From Australimonas brisbanensis (GTDB lineage Bacteria > Chloroflexota > Dehalococcoidia > Lucifugimonadales > Australimonadaceae): a DNA stretch of 64,000 bases. The stretch spans positions 62,001 to 126,000 of the forward strand of contig JAYQTA010000006.1 in the NCBI GenBank assembly GCA_038147155.1, written 5' to 3'. Below are positions 48,746 through 57,649 of this stretch, in pieces (the first letter of the stretch is position 1; every line of letters begins with the position of its first letter). The notes below the pieces were generated by a model. It ran no database searches and was not told the origin of the DNA. It saw nothing but the letters and a program-made list of their open reading frames with translations. The translations under genes and the position numbers were made by a program.

Positions 48746-49968
48746 CCAATCACTCCCCTGGCCCGCAGCGCGGCGAGCCCCTCAGCGTTGATGCCCAACT
48801 CACTCAGCAGCTCATCGTTGTGCTGGCCCAGGGCGGGGGCAGGATAGCGGAAGCCGCCCGGCGTGCGGGAGAGGCGCGGGGTCACGTTCTGCATAGGCAG
48901 GGAGCCCACATCGGCGTCGGGCACCTCGACCACCACCTCCCGCTCGATGACGTGCTCGTCCTGGAGGAACTGGGCGATGTCGTACACGGGCCCCGCCGTC
49001 ACCCCCGCCTCCCCGAAGGCCCCCAGCGCCTCCTCCAGGGTGCGCTCGGCCACCCAGCCGCCCACGATGGCGTCCACCTCCTCACGGTGGGCGACGCGAT
49101 CGGCATTGGTGGCGAAGCGCGGGTCGGTCACCAGCTCCGGGCGGCCCACCACGGCGAACACCCGCTCGGCCATGGACTGGATCGAGGCCGAGAGCGCCAC
49201 CCACTTGCCGTCGCGGGTGGGGTAGACGTTGCGCGGGGCCGAGGTGTTGGAGCCATTGCCCACCCGGGGCTTCACCTGCCCGCTCACGGCGTAGTCGGCG
49301 CTCTCCGCCCCCAGCGCCGTCACCAGCGGCTCCAGTAGCGAGAGGTCCAGCACCTGTCCGCGTCCCGAGGCGTCGCGCTCGCGCAGCGCCGCCAGGGTGG
49401 CGAAGGCACCGGAGAGGCCCGCCATCATGTCGGCCAGGGCCATGGGCGGCACCAGGGGCTCGCGGTCCGGGAAGCCGTTGCGGGCGGCGAACCCGCTCAT
49501 GGCCTCGATGAGCGTGCCGAAGCCCGGCTTCTCCCGGTAGGGCCCCGTCTGCCCGAAGCCGGAGATGCGCACGATGACCAGGCGCGGGTTCTCGGCCAAC
49601 AGCGCGTCCGGGTCGAGCCCCATCTGCTCCAGGCGGCCGGGGATCATGTTCTCGATGAGCACGTCGGCGCCGGCGCACAGGCGGCGCAGCAGGCCCACCC
49701 CGTCGGGCTCGCGCAGGTTCACCGAGAGCGACTTCTTGTTGCGGCAGTAGGTCTTCCAGTAGGTGGGGATGCCCCGAGTGCCCCAGGCGCGCAGCGGGTC
49801 GCCGTGGGGCAGCGCCTCCACCTTCACCACCTCAGCGCCGAAGTCGGCCAGCTGGAGGGAGAGCATGTTCCCTGCGATGAGCCGCGTCATGTCCAGCACG
49901 CGCAGCCCGGCCAGGGGACCGCGCAGGGTGGGGTCGAAGGCGATGGGGTGCATGGCGGGCTCCGGCAT
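48742..49968 (-). CDS. CaiB/BaiF family (class III) CoA-transferase
   Basis: 408 residues. LAGLRVLDMTRLIAGNMLS, the CoA-binding KVEALPHGDPLR, NKKSLSVNLREPDG and the catalytic aspartate D180 in MALADMMAGLSG are all present. It moves CoA between acids such as succinate and a substrate dicarboxylate. First gene of the four-gene operon. Upstream 49969-50100 is repeat-rich (GCTCGACGCTC tandem units at about 50077-50100). Confidence 0.92.
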   Translation of the reverse strand: MPEPAMHPIAFDPTLRGPLAGLRVLDMTRLIAGNMLSLQLADFGAEVVKVEALPHGDPLRAWGTRGIPTYWKTYCRNKKSLSVNLREPDGVGLLRRLCAGADVLIENMIPGRLEQMGLDPDALLAENPRLVIVRISGFGQTGPYREKPGFGTLIEAMSGFAARNGFPDREPLVPPMALADMMAGLSGAFATLAALRERDASGRGQVLDLSLLEPLVTALGAESADYAVSGQVKPRVGNGSNTSAPRNVYPTRDGKWVALSASIQSMAERVFAVVGRPELVTDPRFATNADRVAHREEVDAIVGGWVAERTLEEALGAFGEAGVTAGPVYDIAQFLQDEHVIEREVVVEVPDADVGSLPMQNVTPRLSRTPGGFRYPAPALGQHNDELLSELGINAEGLAALRARGVIG

Positions 49969-50076
49969 TGGGCTGCCGGCATTTAGCGCGCTCGCTGCGC
50001 CGCATCGCCCAGGCCTCTGCGGCAGGGCTCGACAGAGAGGGCTCCTTCTGGCCGAGGGCCTACCCCGGTCTCCGTT

Positions 50077-50103
50077 CGCTCGACGCTCGCTCGACGCTCG
50101 CTC
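50077..50103. repeat. Short tandem repeat of CGCTCGCTCGA type
   Basis: Three imperfect 11-bp units, CGTTCGCTCGA, CGCTCGCTCGA and CGCTCGCTCAT, upstream of the broken rhodanese gene. They share the CGCTCGCTCGA core with the dispersed repeat at 29401 and may be a degraded copy. Confidence 0.5.
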
Positions 50104-51752
50104 ATGGCATCAAGCAACCGCCAGCACTTCCACAAGGCACATCCGCACGCGAGAGCCCGTTACAGTAACATCCCTCCATCGACACCTCCCCTGGTACAGC
50201 TGCGCGACCTTCGGCCTCTAACACCCCCGACGCCCGTCCTGGACGTGCGCGAGGGGAGTGCAACACCGCCCGCATCCCCTCCATCCCTGCCCCGGCGCTG
50301 GATGGGGTGGCGGGCGCAGCGCTGCTGCCCTTCACCGGGGTGAGCGGCGCGTGACGGAACGACCGAGCGGCGCGCCGCGCTGGCGCCACGCCGTCACGCT
50401 GGAAGCCATGGGCTACACGGACGTAGCGGTGCTGGAGGGCGGGCTGTTCGCTGGGTGACGGACGGGCTGCCCACCGAGTGGGGCGTGAACGTACCGAGCA
50501 AAGGACTTCGGCGAGCGGGCTACGAGCAGGCGGTGGCGGAGATATGCCCCGAGAGGCTGCAGGCGTGGATGGACGGGCAAGGAGTTCGTGCTGCTGGACT
50601 CCGCACGCCGGAGGAGCCGCCGGTCACGCTGCCCGGCTCGCGCTCGCTCCCGGCGGGGAGCTGGCGCTGCAGTTCGCCGCCGTGGCCCCGCCCCCGGCGT
50701 GCCGGTGGTGGTGCACTGCAGGCCGCACCGCCCGATCATGGGCGCACGCACCCTGGCGCGTTGGGCGTTGAGGACGTGCTGGCGCTGCGCAATGGGACCA
50801 TGACGGGCCATGGCGGCAAAGCGCGAGCCTGGAGCACGGGAGTACGCGCGTGGAGCCGCCCAGTGGACGCGGCGCAGCGCATGGCAGCCGACGCACGGGT
50901 GGTGCCCGCTGGCTGAGGCCGACGGGAATGCGCCAGTGGACGCAGCGGGGGTCCGCGCGCTGCTGGCGGAGGGTGCGGAGCGCACGGTCTACTGCGTGGA
51001 CGTGCGCACGTGCGCCGAGTACGAGGCCGGGCACATCCCCGGCTTCGCCTGGTTCCCCGGCGGTCAGCTGGTGCAGGCCACCGATGAGGACGATCGCGGT
51101 GGGGAGCGCATGTGGTGCTGGCATGCGACGGGTGGGCCGCGCGGGCAGCGCCTCCCTGGCTGCGGCAGATGGGTCACCCGACGTGCGGGTGCTGGACGGC
51201 GGCACCAGCGTGGACAGCGCGGGCGGTGCGCTGGAGAGCGGCGATGGGCTGGCGGAACCCTTCGGTTGGCCGAGGGCACGCGCTGCGGGTGCCCACGCTG
51301 GACGCGCCGAAGCGCTGGGCGCCATCGCCATCCACGGCGCCGAGATCCTGACCGGCCGGTGATTCTGTACGTGCGGCACCAGCCGCGAGTTCAGCGCGGG
51401 GCACGTGCCGGGCGCCCACTGGGTGCCGCGCGGATGGCTGGAGGAGCAGGCCCGGCGCTGCTGGAGGATGCAGGCGTCGCGGTGGTGACGGTGTGCGCCG
51501 ATGGGTCGCGGACGCTGCTGGCAGCGCGCACCTCCAGCGGCGGGGCCACGCCAGCGTGAGGCGCTTGAGGGCGGGATGCGCGCCTGGCGGCCGCGGAACA
51601 GCCGCAGAAGCAAGGCCCTCACCGGCGTGCGCGTGCCCCCCAGGACATGGGTGCTCTCCGGCACAGAGCGCTCCAGCGCCGACATGATGCGCTACCTCCG
51701 GTGGGAGGTGGAGTTGGGAGCGGCGGGCTCCACGGGCGGCTGGGCGCCGTGA
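50104..51752 (+). pseudogene. Multi-domain rhodanese (sulfurtransferase), heavily frameshifted
   Basis: Rhodanese-like segments occur in successive order but in different plus-strand frames: PTPVLDVREG near 50230, AVTLEAMGYTDVAVLEGGLF near 50400, ARTLARWGVEDVLALRNGTM near 50770, VYCVDVRTCAEYEAGHIPGF near 50990, MVLACDGWAARAA near 51112, EFSAGHVPGAHWVPRGWLE near 51400, ALEGGMRAWRP near 51560, and a final LTGVRVPPRTWVLSGTERSS segment ending at 51752. This fits a protein of three to four tandem rhodanese domains with at least six indels. No single frame is longer than about 250 codons with real similarity. Confidence 0.65.
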
Positions 51753-51799
51753 GCCTTTCCGGGCGCTCGATGGAAGGGGGCTCCACTCCGCTCGCTCAT

Positions 51800-53093
51800 A
51801 GCAGCAGACCACACCAAAGCAGAGGGCCCCGGCGGCTGGGCCTCTTTGGTGCCCAGGTAAGCAGTTACTTGACGCGCGGGCCCTGGAGGCGCAATCGGAT
51901 CGCGCCCGATGTGCTCGGTGGTGGCGAGCAGCGCGACCAGGAGCGGATGTTGAACAGTTGGGCGTCGGAGGCCGCGGGCGCTCGATGCCCTCCTGAAATC
52001 GCGCACGGTACCCCTGGGAACAGGCGCCGCAGCGACGTGACCGCCGGCGTCCGAGGTGCCCCAGGTGCTCGGTGGTGCGGCCACGATGGCGCCCATGCCC
52101 TCCACCATGGCCATGTCCTGGTTGCGGATGCCGGCGATGCCGGTGTACGACCAGGTGCGCCGGGCGATCGATACCGTAGCGCTTGGAGCGATCCCGCGAT
52201 GCGCGTCGCTCCGACAGGCTGGCGATGTGCGGGTGTCCCCGCCCAGCCACCAGTCACGCTCCGGCTGCTCGATGGACCCGTCGGTGGCGTAGAGGATGTC
52301 CCACACCTCGGAGTGTAGTCGTCGATGGGCACCCAGATGTGCACCCAGGAGGCGCTGAGAGACCAGCGCCGGCACTCATGGTGTGGAAGGGCTGCAGGAA
52401 GTGGTTGATGCGCCAGTTAGCGCCCCTCCTCCGGGGTGTTGCGCCGGGCAGCCAACATCGGCCGTAGTCGGGCTGGAGCGTCCAGCGAGGCGCGGTCAGA
52501 CCCACGGGTCCGACGTCCTTGTTCGCCTTCTGGTAGCGGGAGTCCCAGTGCAGGTAAGAGATGTGCGAGGAGTCCCGTCTCCTCCAGTGACTGGAACGGA
52601 GGGCCTCGTGCCGGCTACTGGAGGTGATGGCTGGTCCTCACGCACCCGCGTCCACTGAGACTCGGGAAGGGGGGCTGCAGGTGCCGGGACCCATGGTGAC
52701 CCACAGCCGCCGCGCGCTCCTCCACCGGGTAGGCCAGGGCCTTGAGCCTGTCCTGAAGGTGGATCCAGCGGGCTCGGCCACTCCAAGGCAGTTGCCCAGG
52801 TGGTCGAACTGCCAGCCGTGGTAGACGCACCGGATCCCCTCGGGGTCGGTGCGCCCCGGGTAGAAGAGGGGCGCACGCCGGTGCGGACAGAGCGCCTCGA
52901 TGAGCCCCACCTTGCCGGAGGGGTCACGCCAGGCCACCAGGTCCTCACCCAGCAGACGGACCTCCTCCGGGGAGCCGCCAGCCTCCAACCGCCACGCCTC
53001 CAGGAACGGGGTCCAGAAGCGGCGCAGGTAGCCGCCCATGGGGGTGCCGGGGCCCACCCGGCACAGCAATTCGTTGTCAGCAGCGCTCAGCAT
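51800..53093 (-). pseudogene. Second Rieske oxygenase, frameshifted
   Basis: The N-terminal ~100 residues are intact from ATG 53093: VGPGTPMGGYLRRFWTPFLE, LLGEDLVAWRDPSGKVGLIE, CPHRRAPLFYPGRTDPEGIR and CVYHGWQF with the CxH/CxxH Rieske ligands. Downstream, similarity to the catalytic domain jumps frames: RINHFLQPFHTM near 52400, LHSEVWDILYATDGSIEQPE near 52290, GIAGIRNQDMAMVEGMGAI near 52110, and VTAYLGTKEAQPPG near 51850. At least five indels are needed. It is a paralogue of the intact enzyme at 5201-6448 and lies downstream of the class II aldolase gene on the same strand. Confidence 0.75.
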
Positions 53094-53209
53094 GACGCAT
53101 CCCTCCCCCGGTGATGCAACGCGGACCAGATAACGCGAGTGTCCGCCCGCCGGGGTGCCGAGTCAATCACCCAGCGCCCCGGCGGTGCGGCCCGCTCAGG
53201 AGAGGCGCG

Positions 53210-53998
53210 TCAGCGGGAGGCACGCTGGTCCATGGCGTGGACGAAGGTGTTGAAGATGGACTCCTGCTGCGTGCGGTGGTTGGGGTTCTGCTGCAGGGGG
53301 CCCTTCAGGTGGTCCAGATGGCCCATCTTGGACGAGGCGGCAAGGAACTCCTCCACATCCTCGTAGGGCACGTGGGCGTAGTCAGGCCCACCCGCCACGC
53401 GCGCGTACCAGTTCATCTTGGCCTGCTCCTCCAGGTAGAGCATGGTGATGACCGAGTCCTCCACGGAGTTGCCCACGGTGGCCGCGCCGTGGCCCCGCAG
53501 CAGCACGGCCTTGGACTTGCCCAGGGTGTTGGCGACCTCGATGCCGTCCTCCTCCGAGAGGATCAGCCGCTGGTGGGGGAACATGGGGATGGCGTCCTTG
53601 ACCAGCCCGTTGCCCTCGTTGCACATGGGGTGGATGTCGCCCTGGAGCAGCCCCATGACGATGGCGAAGCGCGGGTGCACGTGCACCACGGACTGCACCT
53701 CGGGATGCGTCTTGTAGATGCACGAGTGCATCTTAACCTCGTAGCACTGGCCGGAGCCGATGGGCCCGTCCACCTTGTACCCTTCCAGGTCACACACCAC
53801 CATGTCCTGCCCGCGCATGGCGGAAAGGGCGTCCAACTGGTAGCCGCGCCCCTTCACCACGAACCTGCCGGGGTCCGACGGCAGGCGCATGGAGGCGTGC
53901 CCCAGGCTCGCCAGCACCCCCGTGGCCAGCCCACTCTCGGCCAGCACCCGGTTGGCCAGCGCAACGTGCTCCTTCACCTCATCCAGTTCCCTCGCCAT
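53210..53998 (-). CDS. Class II aldolase/adducin family protein
   Basis: 262 residues, FucA/AraD-like fold. LASLGHASMRLPSDPGRFVV, the zinc motif SVVHVHPRFAIVMG with HxH, and LLRGHGAATVGNSVED with the third histidine are conserved. Members are aldolases, epimerases or decarboxylases for hydroxylated acids (for example 4-hydroxy-3-carboxy aromatic or sugar phosphates). Co-oriented with the broken Rieske oxygenase gene, 117 bp downstream, so together they may have formed a ring-degradation unit. Confidence 0.85.
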   Translation of the reverse strand: MARELDEVKEHVALANRVLAESGLATGVLASLGHASMRLPSDPGRFVVKGRGYQLDALSAMRGQDMVVCDLEGYKVDGPIGSGQCYEVKMHSCIYKTHPEVQSVVHVHPRFAIVMGLLQGDIHPMCNEGNGLVKDAIPMFPHQRLILSEEDGIEVANTLGKSKAVLLRGHGAATVGNSVEDSVITMLYLEEQAKMNWYARVAGGPDYAHVPYEDVEEFLAASSKMGHLDHLKGPLQQNPNHRTQQESIFNTFVHAMDQRASR

Positions 53999-54093
53999 AG
54001 CCCGCCTCCTGTGTGTCGGTTGGTCGCGCCGAGCGCGTTGGCGCGCATCATAAGGCCCTGGCGGGCGCGCGCGCGCTGCTCTAGGCTTGCCCG

Positions 54094-55317
54094 GTGCCTG
54101 CCGCGACCGCCGCCGCGCCCACCTCCCCAGCGCCCGTCCCCGGGCGCTGGCGCATGATGGCGCTGGTGTGGGTGGTGTATGTGAGCTTCGGCTTCTCCAC
54201 CGGCTCCCTGGCCCCGCTGGTGGGGGTGGTGGTGGGTGACCTGGGCATCAGCTATGCCCAGATGGGGCTGGTGCTGGGAGCCTGGCAGCTGGTGTACATA
54301 GCCTCCTCCGGCCCCCTCGGGGCGCTGGTGGACCGGCTGGGGCCCAAGCGGGCCATCCTCATCGGCATGAGCATCGGGCTGGTCTCCATGCTCACCCGTG
54401 GGCTCTCACCCAACTTCGCCGTGCTGTTCGCCACCGTGGCGCTGTTCGGCGTGGGCGGGCCGGTGATCTCCATCGGCGCGCCCAAGGTGGTGAGCGTCTG
54501 GCTCACCGGCCCGAAGCGAGGCATGGCGGCGGGACTGTACGCCACGGCCCCCGTGGTGGGCAACGCCTTCGCCTTCTTCACCGCGGCCAACGTGGTGGAA
54601 CCGCTGTTCGGCAGCTGGCGCGGTATCAGCGTCTTCTACGGCGGGCTGATGGCGCTGATCCTGGCGGCGTGGTGGGCGCTGGCGCTGGAGGCCCCGGCGG
54701 GTGCAGGTGCACCGGCCCGCAGGCCCGGCGAGCCGGGGGCGGCGCGCGCGCTGCTGCGCATCCGCAACGTGCAGATCATCCTGCTGCTGGCCTTCGGGGC
54801 GTTCCTGCTGAACCACGGCCTGAACAACTGGCTGCCCACGCTGCTGCGCGAGCGCGACCTCAGCGCCGGCGCAGCCGGGACGTGGATGGCCTTCGCCACC
54901 CTCTTCTCCGGCGTGGGCATGTTCCTCATGCCGACCCTCTCCCGGCGCGGGCGTCGCGTCCTAGTGCTCACGGTGATGCTCTCCGGCACCATCGCGGCCA
55001 CGGCAGGGTTGGCGCTGCTGGCGGGGCCGGGGTTGCTGGCGGTGCTGTTCGCCTCCGGCGCGCTGCGCGCCCCGCTGATGCCGGTGCTGACGCTGGTGCT
55101 CATGGAGACGCCGGGTGTGGGGGCACGGCGCATGGGCACGGCGGCGGGCCTCTTCTTCGCGGCGGCCGAGGTGGGCGGATTCTCCGGCCCCTTCTTCCTG
55201 GGGGCGGTGCGCGATGCCACCGGCTCCCTCACCGCCGGGTTGCTCGCCTTCGCCGCGGTGCTGGTGCCGATGCTGGTGCTCACGCGCGCACTGCGCGAGC
55301 CGGAGCCCGACGACTAG
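54094..55317 (+). CDS. MFS transporter
   Basis: 407 residues from GTG 54094. Twelve helices; GPLGALVDRLGPKRAILIGM is the loop 2-3 motif and ISIGAPKVVSVWLTGPKRGM the helix 5 region, giving a CynX/NimT- or OFA-like appearance. Substrate unknown. Its stop overlaps by 4 bp that of the convergent MFS gene; the two are back-to-back but not close relatives. Confidence 0.85.
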   Translation: MPAATAAAPTSPAPVPGRWRMMALVWVVYVSFGFSTGSLAPLVGVVVGDLGISYAQMGLVLGAWQLVYIASSGPLGALVDRLGPKRAILIGMSIGLVSMLTRGLSPNFAVLFATVALFGVGGPVISIGAPKVVSVWLTGPKRGMAAGLYATAPVVGNAFAFFTAANVVEPLFGSWRGISVFYGGLMALILAAWWALALEAPAGAGAPARRPGEPGAARALLRIRNVQIILLLAFGAFLLNHGLNNWLPTLLRERDLSAGAAGTWMAFATLFSGVGMFLMPTLSRRGRRVLVLTVMLSGTIAATAGLALLAGPGLLAVLFASGALRAPLMPVLTLVLMETPGVGARRMGTAAGLFFAAAEVGGFSGPFFLGAVRDATGSLTAGLLAFAAVLVPMLVLTRALREPEPDD

Positions 55318-56582
55318 ACGGGGCCCCGCCCGCGTTCGCGCACCGGCAGCAGGAAGCCCATGCCCAGGGCGATGGCTCCGGCCAGGGCCAGCCAGGCCGC
55401 CTGATAGCCCACCCCATCGGCGATGAGGCCGAAGAGTGGCGGGGCGATGACGATGGCCGAGCGTCCCACCATGGAGGCGTAGCCGATGGTGGTGCCCACC
55501 TGCCCCGGCTCGCACAGCTCGGCCAGCAGCACGTTCTGCACGCTGACCCAGGAGGTGGCGGTGGCCCCCAGCGCCACGGCCACGAGGCCAAGCGCCCACA
55601 CCGGGGTGCCCGCGGGCAGCAGCGCCACCAGCACCAGCACCGCGACGGCGCCCGTGGCCGCGACGAACAGCACCGGCTTGCGACGCCCGCCGCCCACGGT
55701 GTCGGACAGGACGCCCCAGGCGATGCGCATGACGAAGGAGGAGGCCTGCAGGCCCGCCAGCAGTCCGCCGCCCACCACCACCGCCACGCCCAGCGAGTCG
55801 CGCAGGTAGAGCAGAAAGTAGGTGAGGGTGGCCACCTGCGCGCCCACCAGCGGGAAACCGAAGCCCACCACCAGGGCGATGTCGCGGTTGCCCATGACCC
55901 GGCGCATCCCCTCCTTGAAGGAGAGGCTGGAGCCCTTGCGCGCGGCGGCGGCGCCCGGCCTATCCCGGTAGAGCGCCACGATGAGACACCCGCCCGCCGC
56001 GATGAAGCAGCCCAGCGCCACGGCCGCGGTGCGCCATCCGAAGGCCACGGCCAGGGGCGGCACCACGGCGGCGGCGGTGGCCGCCAGCACGGGGTTGCCC
56101 GCCTGCTTGATGGACATGGCCGTGCCGCGGCGCTTGGCACCCACCCAGTCCATGATGGCGCGCGTGCCCGCAGGGTGCCCCACAGGGCGCAGCGAGCCCA
56201 TGAGGGCGGCCACCAACAGCACGGTGACGAAACTGCTGGTCAGCGCCAGGAGGGAGACGAACGCCCCTGAGAGCATCATGAACCCGCCGGAGACGAAGCG
56301 CACGCCGAACCGGTCTATCGCCCACCCGAAGCCCGCCGACGTGACGGTGGCCGCACCGAAGATGGTGCCGGTGATGAGCCCCACCTGGGTGCGGGAGAGG
56401 CCCAGGTCGTCCTGGATGAACGGATAGAAGGGCGTGAAGCCCTGCCCGGACAGCGAGAAGCCGCCGTGGCTCAGGACGGCGAGGCCGATGACGGCGATGG
56501 GGTACCAGCGCGCCCCCACCAGCCCGCGCGCGCGCTCCTGCGCCCCCTCCTGCGCCCCGGAGGCCTGCGGTGCCTCAGGCAC
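55314..56582 (-). CDS. MFS transporter
   Basis: 422 residues, twelve helices. GFGWAIDRFGVRFVSGGFMM is the loop 2-3 motif; DWVGAKRRGTAMSIKQAGNP in helix 4-5 is typical for carboxylate/aromatic-acid type facilitators. It overlaps the alpha/beta hydrolase start-stop by 8 bp: the hydrolase stop is at 56575, so hydrolase and carrier are coupled, with the hydrolase gene first. Confidence 0.85.
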   Translation of the reverse strand: MPEAPQASGAQEGAQERARGLVGARWYPIAVIGLAVLSHGGFSLSGQGFTPFYPFIQDDLGLSRTQVGLITGTIFGAATVTSAGFGWAIDRFGVRFVSGGFMMLSGAFVSLLALTSSFVTVLLVAALMGSLRPVGHPAGTRAIMDWVGAKRRGTAMSIKQAGNPVLAATAAAVVPPLAVAFGWRTAAVALGCFIAAGGCLIVALYRDRPGAAAARKGSSLSFKEGMRRVMGNRDIALVVGFGFPLVGAQVATLTYFLLYLRDSLGVAVVVGGGLLAGLQASSFVMRIAWGVLSDTVGGGRRKPVLFVAATGAVAVLVLVALLPAGTPVWALGLVAVALGATATSWVSVQNVLLAELCEPGQVGTTIGYASMVGRSAIVIAPPLFGLIADGVGYQAAWLALAGAIALGMGFLLPVRERGRGPV

Positions 56583-57354
56583 CGGGGGTAGGCTCGAAGG
56601 GCGGGTAGGCGCGCGGGTTCAGCACGTGCCGGTCCAGGAACAGGTGGGCCTGCGCAGCGCACCCCTCGGCCAGCTCCGGGTGGCGGTCGAAGGCGTGGGG
56701 AACCCCGTCCAGCAGGTGCAGCTCAGCGGGCACGTCCGCAGCGCGCAGCGCCTCGTACACGCGCACGCTGGCCTCCGGGGCCACGGTCACGTCACGGTTG
56801 CCGTGGAAGAGGACCGCGGGGGGGTAGCCCGCGCGCACGTGGGTGAGGGCGTCCGTGGCCGTGAGCGCCGCTTCGCGGCCCGCGCCCTCCGGCACGATGC
56901 CGCCCGCATCGGCGCTCGCCTTGGACGGCGGGTAGTAGGCCAAACACGCCGCGGGTGCGCCGCCCTCCCCCGGCGCTCCCGCCACCAGCAGAGCCAGCAG
57001 CCCGCCCGCCGAGAAGCCGCCCACCGCCACCTTCGCGGGGTCAGCACCCCAACGTGCGGCGTGCTCGCGCGCGAAGCGCAGCGCCGCCTGGGCATCGTCG
57101 AGCTGGGCGGGCCAGGCGCCCTGGTGGGCCAGCCGGTACTGGGCGGCCACGGCCGCGTAGCCGAGGCGCACGAAGGGGCTGATGCGCGCGGCGATGGCGG
57201 AGTAGGTGCCGGCGCGGAAGCCGCCGCCGTGGAAGAACACCACCACCGCCCCGTTCCCCGTGCCCGTCGCGGGCAGGTGCACGTCGGCGCGCAGCGTCAG
57301 CGCACCGGCCTGCCCCACCACCACGTCTCGCTCGATGCCGGGCTCAGCCGCCAT
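56575..57354 (-). CDS. Alpha/beta hydrolase, HSL-like esterase
   Basis: 259 residues from ATG 57354, with GGAGGTG just upstream (a GTG at 57360 is less well placed). The oxyanion motif VVVFFHGGGFRAGTYSAIAA and nucleophile elbow VGGFSAGGLLALL (serine in GFSAGG) are typical for HSL/BD-FAE-type esterases; VLFHGNRDVTVAPEAS holds the acid and GVPHAFDRHPE the catalytic histidine. It probably hydrolyses a small carboxyl ester and is coupled to the MFS gene at 55314. Confidence 0.88.
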   Translation of the reverse strand: MAAEPGIERDVVVGQAGALTLRADVHLPATGTGNGAVVVFFHGGGFRAGTYSAIAARISPFVRLGYAAVAAQYRLAHQGAWPAQLDDAQAALRFAREHAARWGADPAKVAVGGFSAGGLLALLVAGAPGEGGAPAACLAYYPPSKASADAGGIVPEGAGREAALTATDALTHVRAGYPPAVLFHGNRDVTVAPEASVRVYEALRAADVPAELHLLDGVPHAFDRHPELAEGCAAQAHLFLDRHVLNPRAYPPFEPTPGA

Positions 57355-57426
57355 GACCACCTCCGCCCGCGATGGCAGGCGGGGCGAGTCTACCCCCGCG
57401 GGGACGGGAGGGACAGCCGCCGCACC

Positions 57427-57624
57427 TCAGTACCGTGGCGTGCGCACCGGCCAGTCCTGGATCGTCTGGATGTAGCGCTCCCACGCTTCCACCACCAGCG
57501 CGTGGGTCGCGTCGAGCTCGGCCTGCCGCACGCGGCGCAGACGCGCCTGGTCCTCCAACAACGAGAGGTCGTACCAGACCATGTAGCGCCGTTCGCGCTC
57601 GGACTCAGGCACCATGGCGGCCAC
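57427..57624 (-). CDS. Small hypothetical protein, 65 aa
   Basis: GTG 57624 follows GGGAGG with 7-nt spacing. The product is a charged helical protein (VPESERERRYMVWYDLSLLE then DQARLRRVRQAELDATHALV then VEAWERYIQTIQDWPVR). No family recognised. It starts 25 bp after the pheS stop on the same strand, where pheT would usually be. Confidence 0.5.
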   Translation of the reverse strand: MAAMVPESERERRYMVWYDLSLLEDQARLRRVRQAELDATHALVVEAWERYIQTIQDWPVRTPRY

Positions 57625-57649
57625 GGTTGCACCTCCCTGGGGGGACGGG

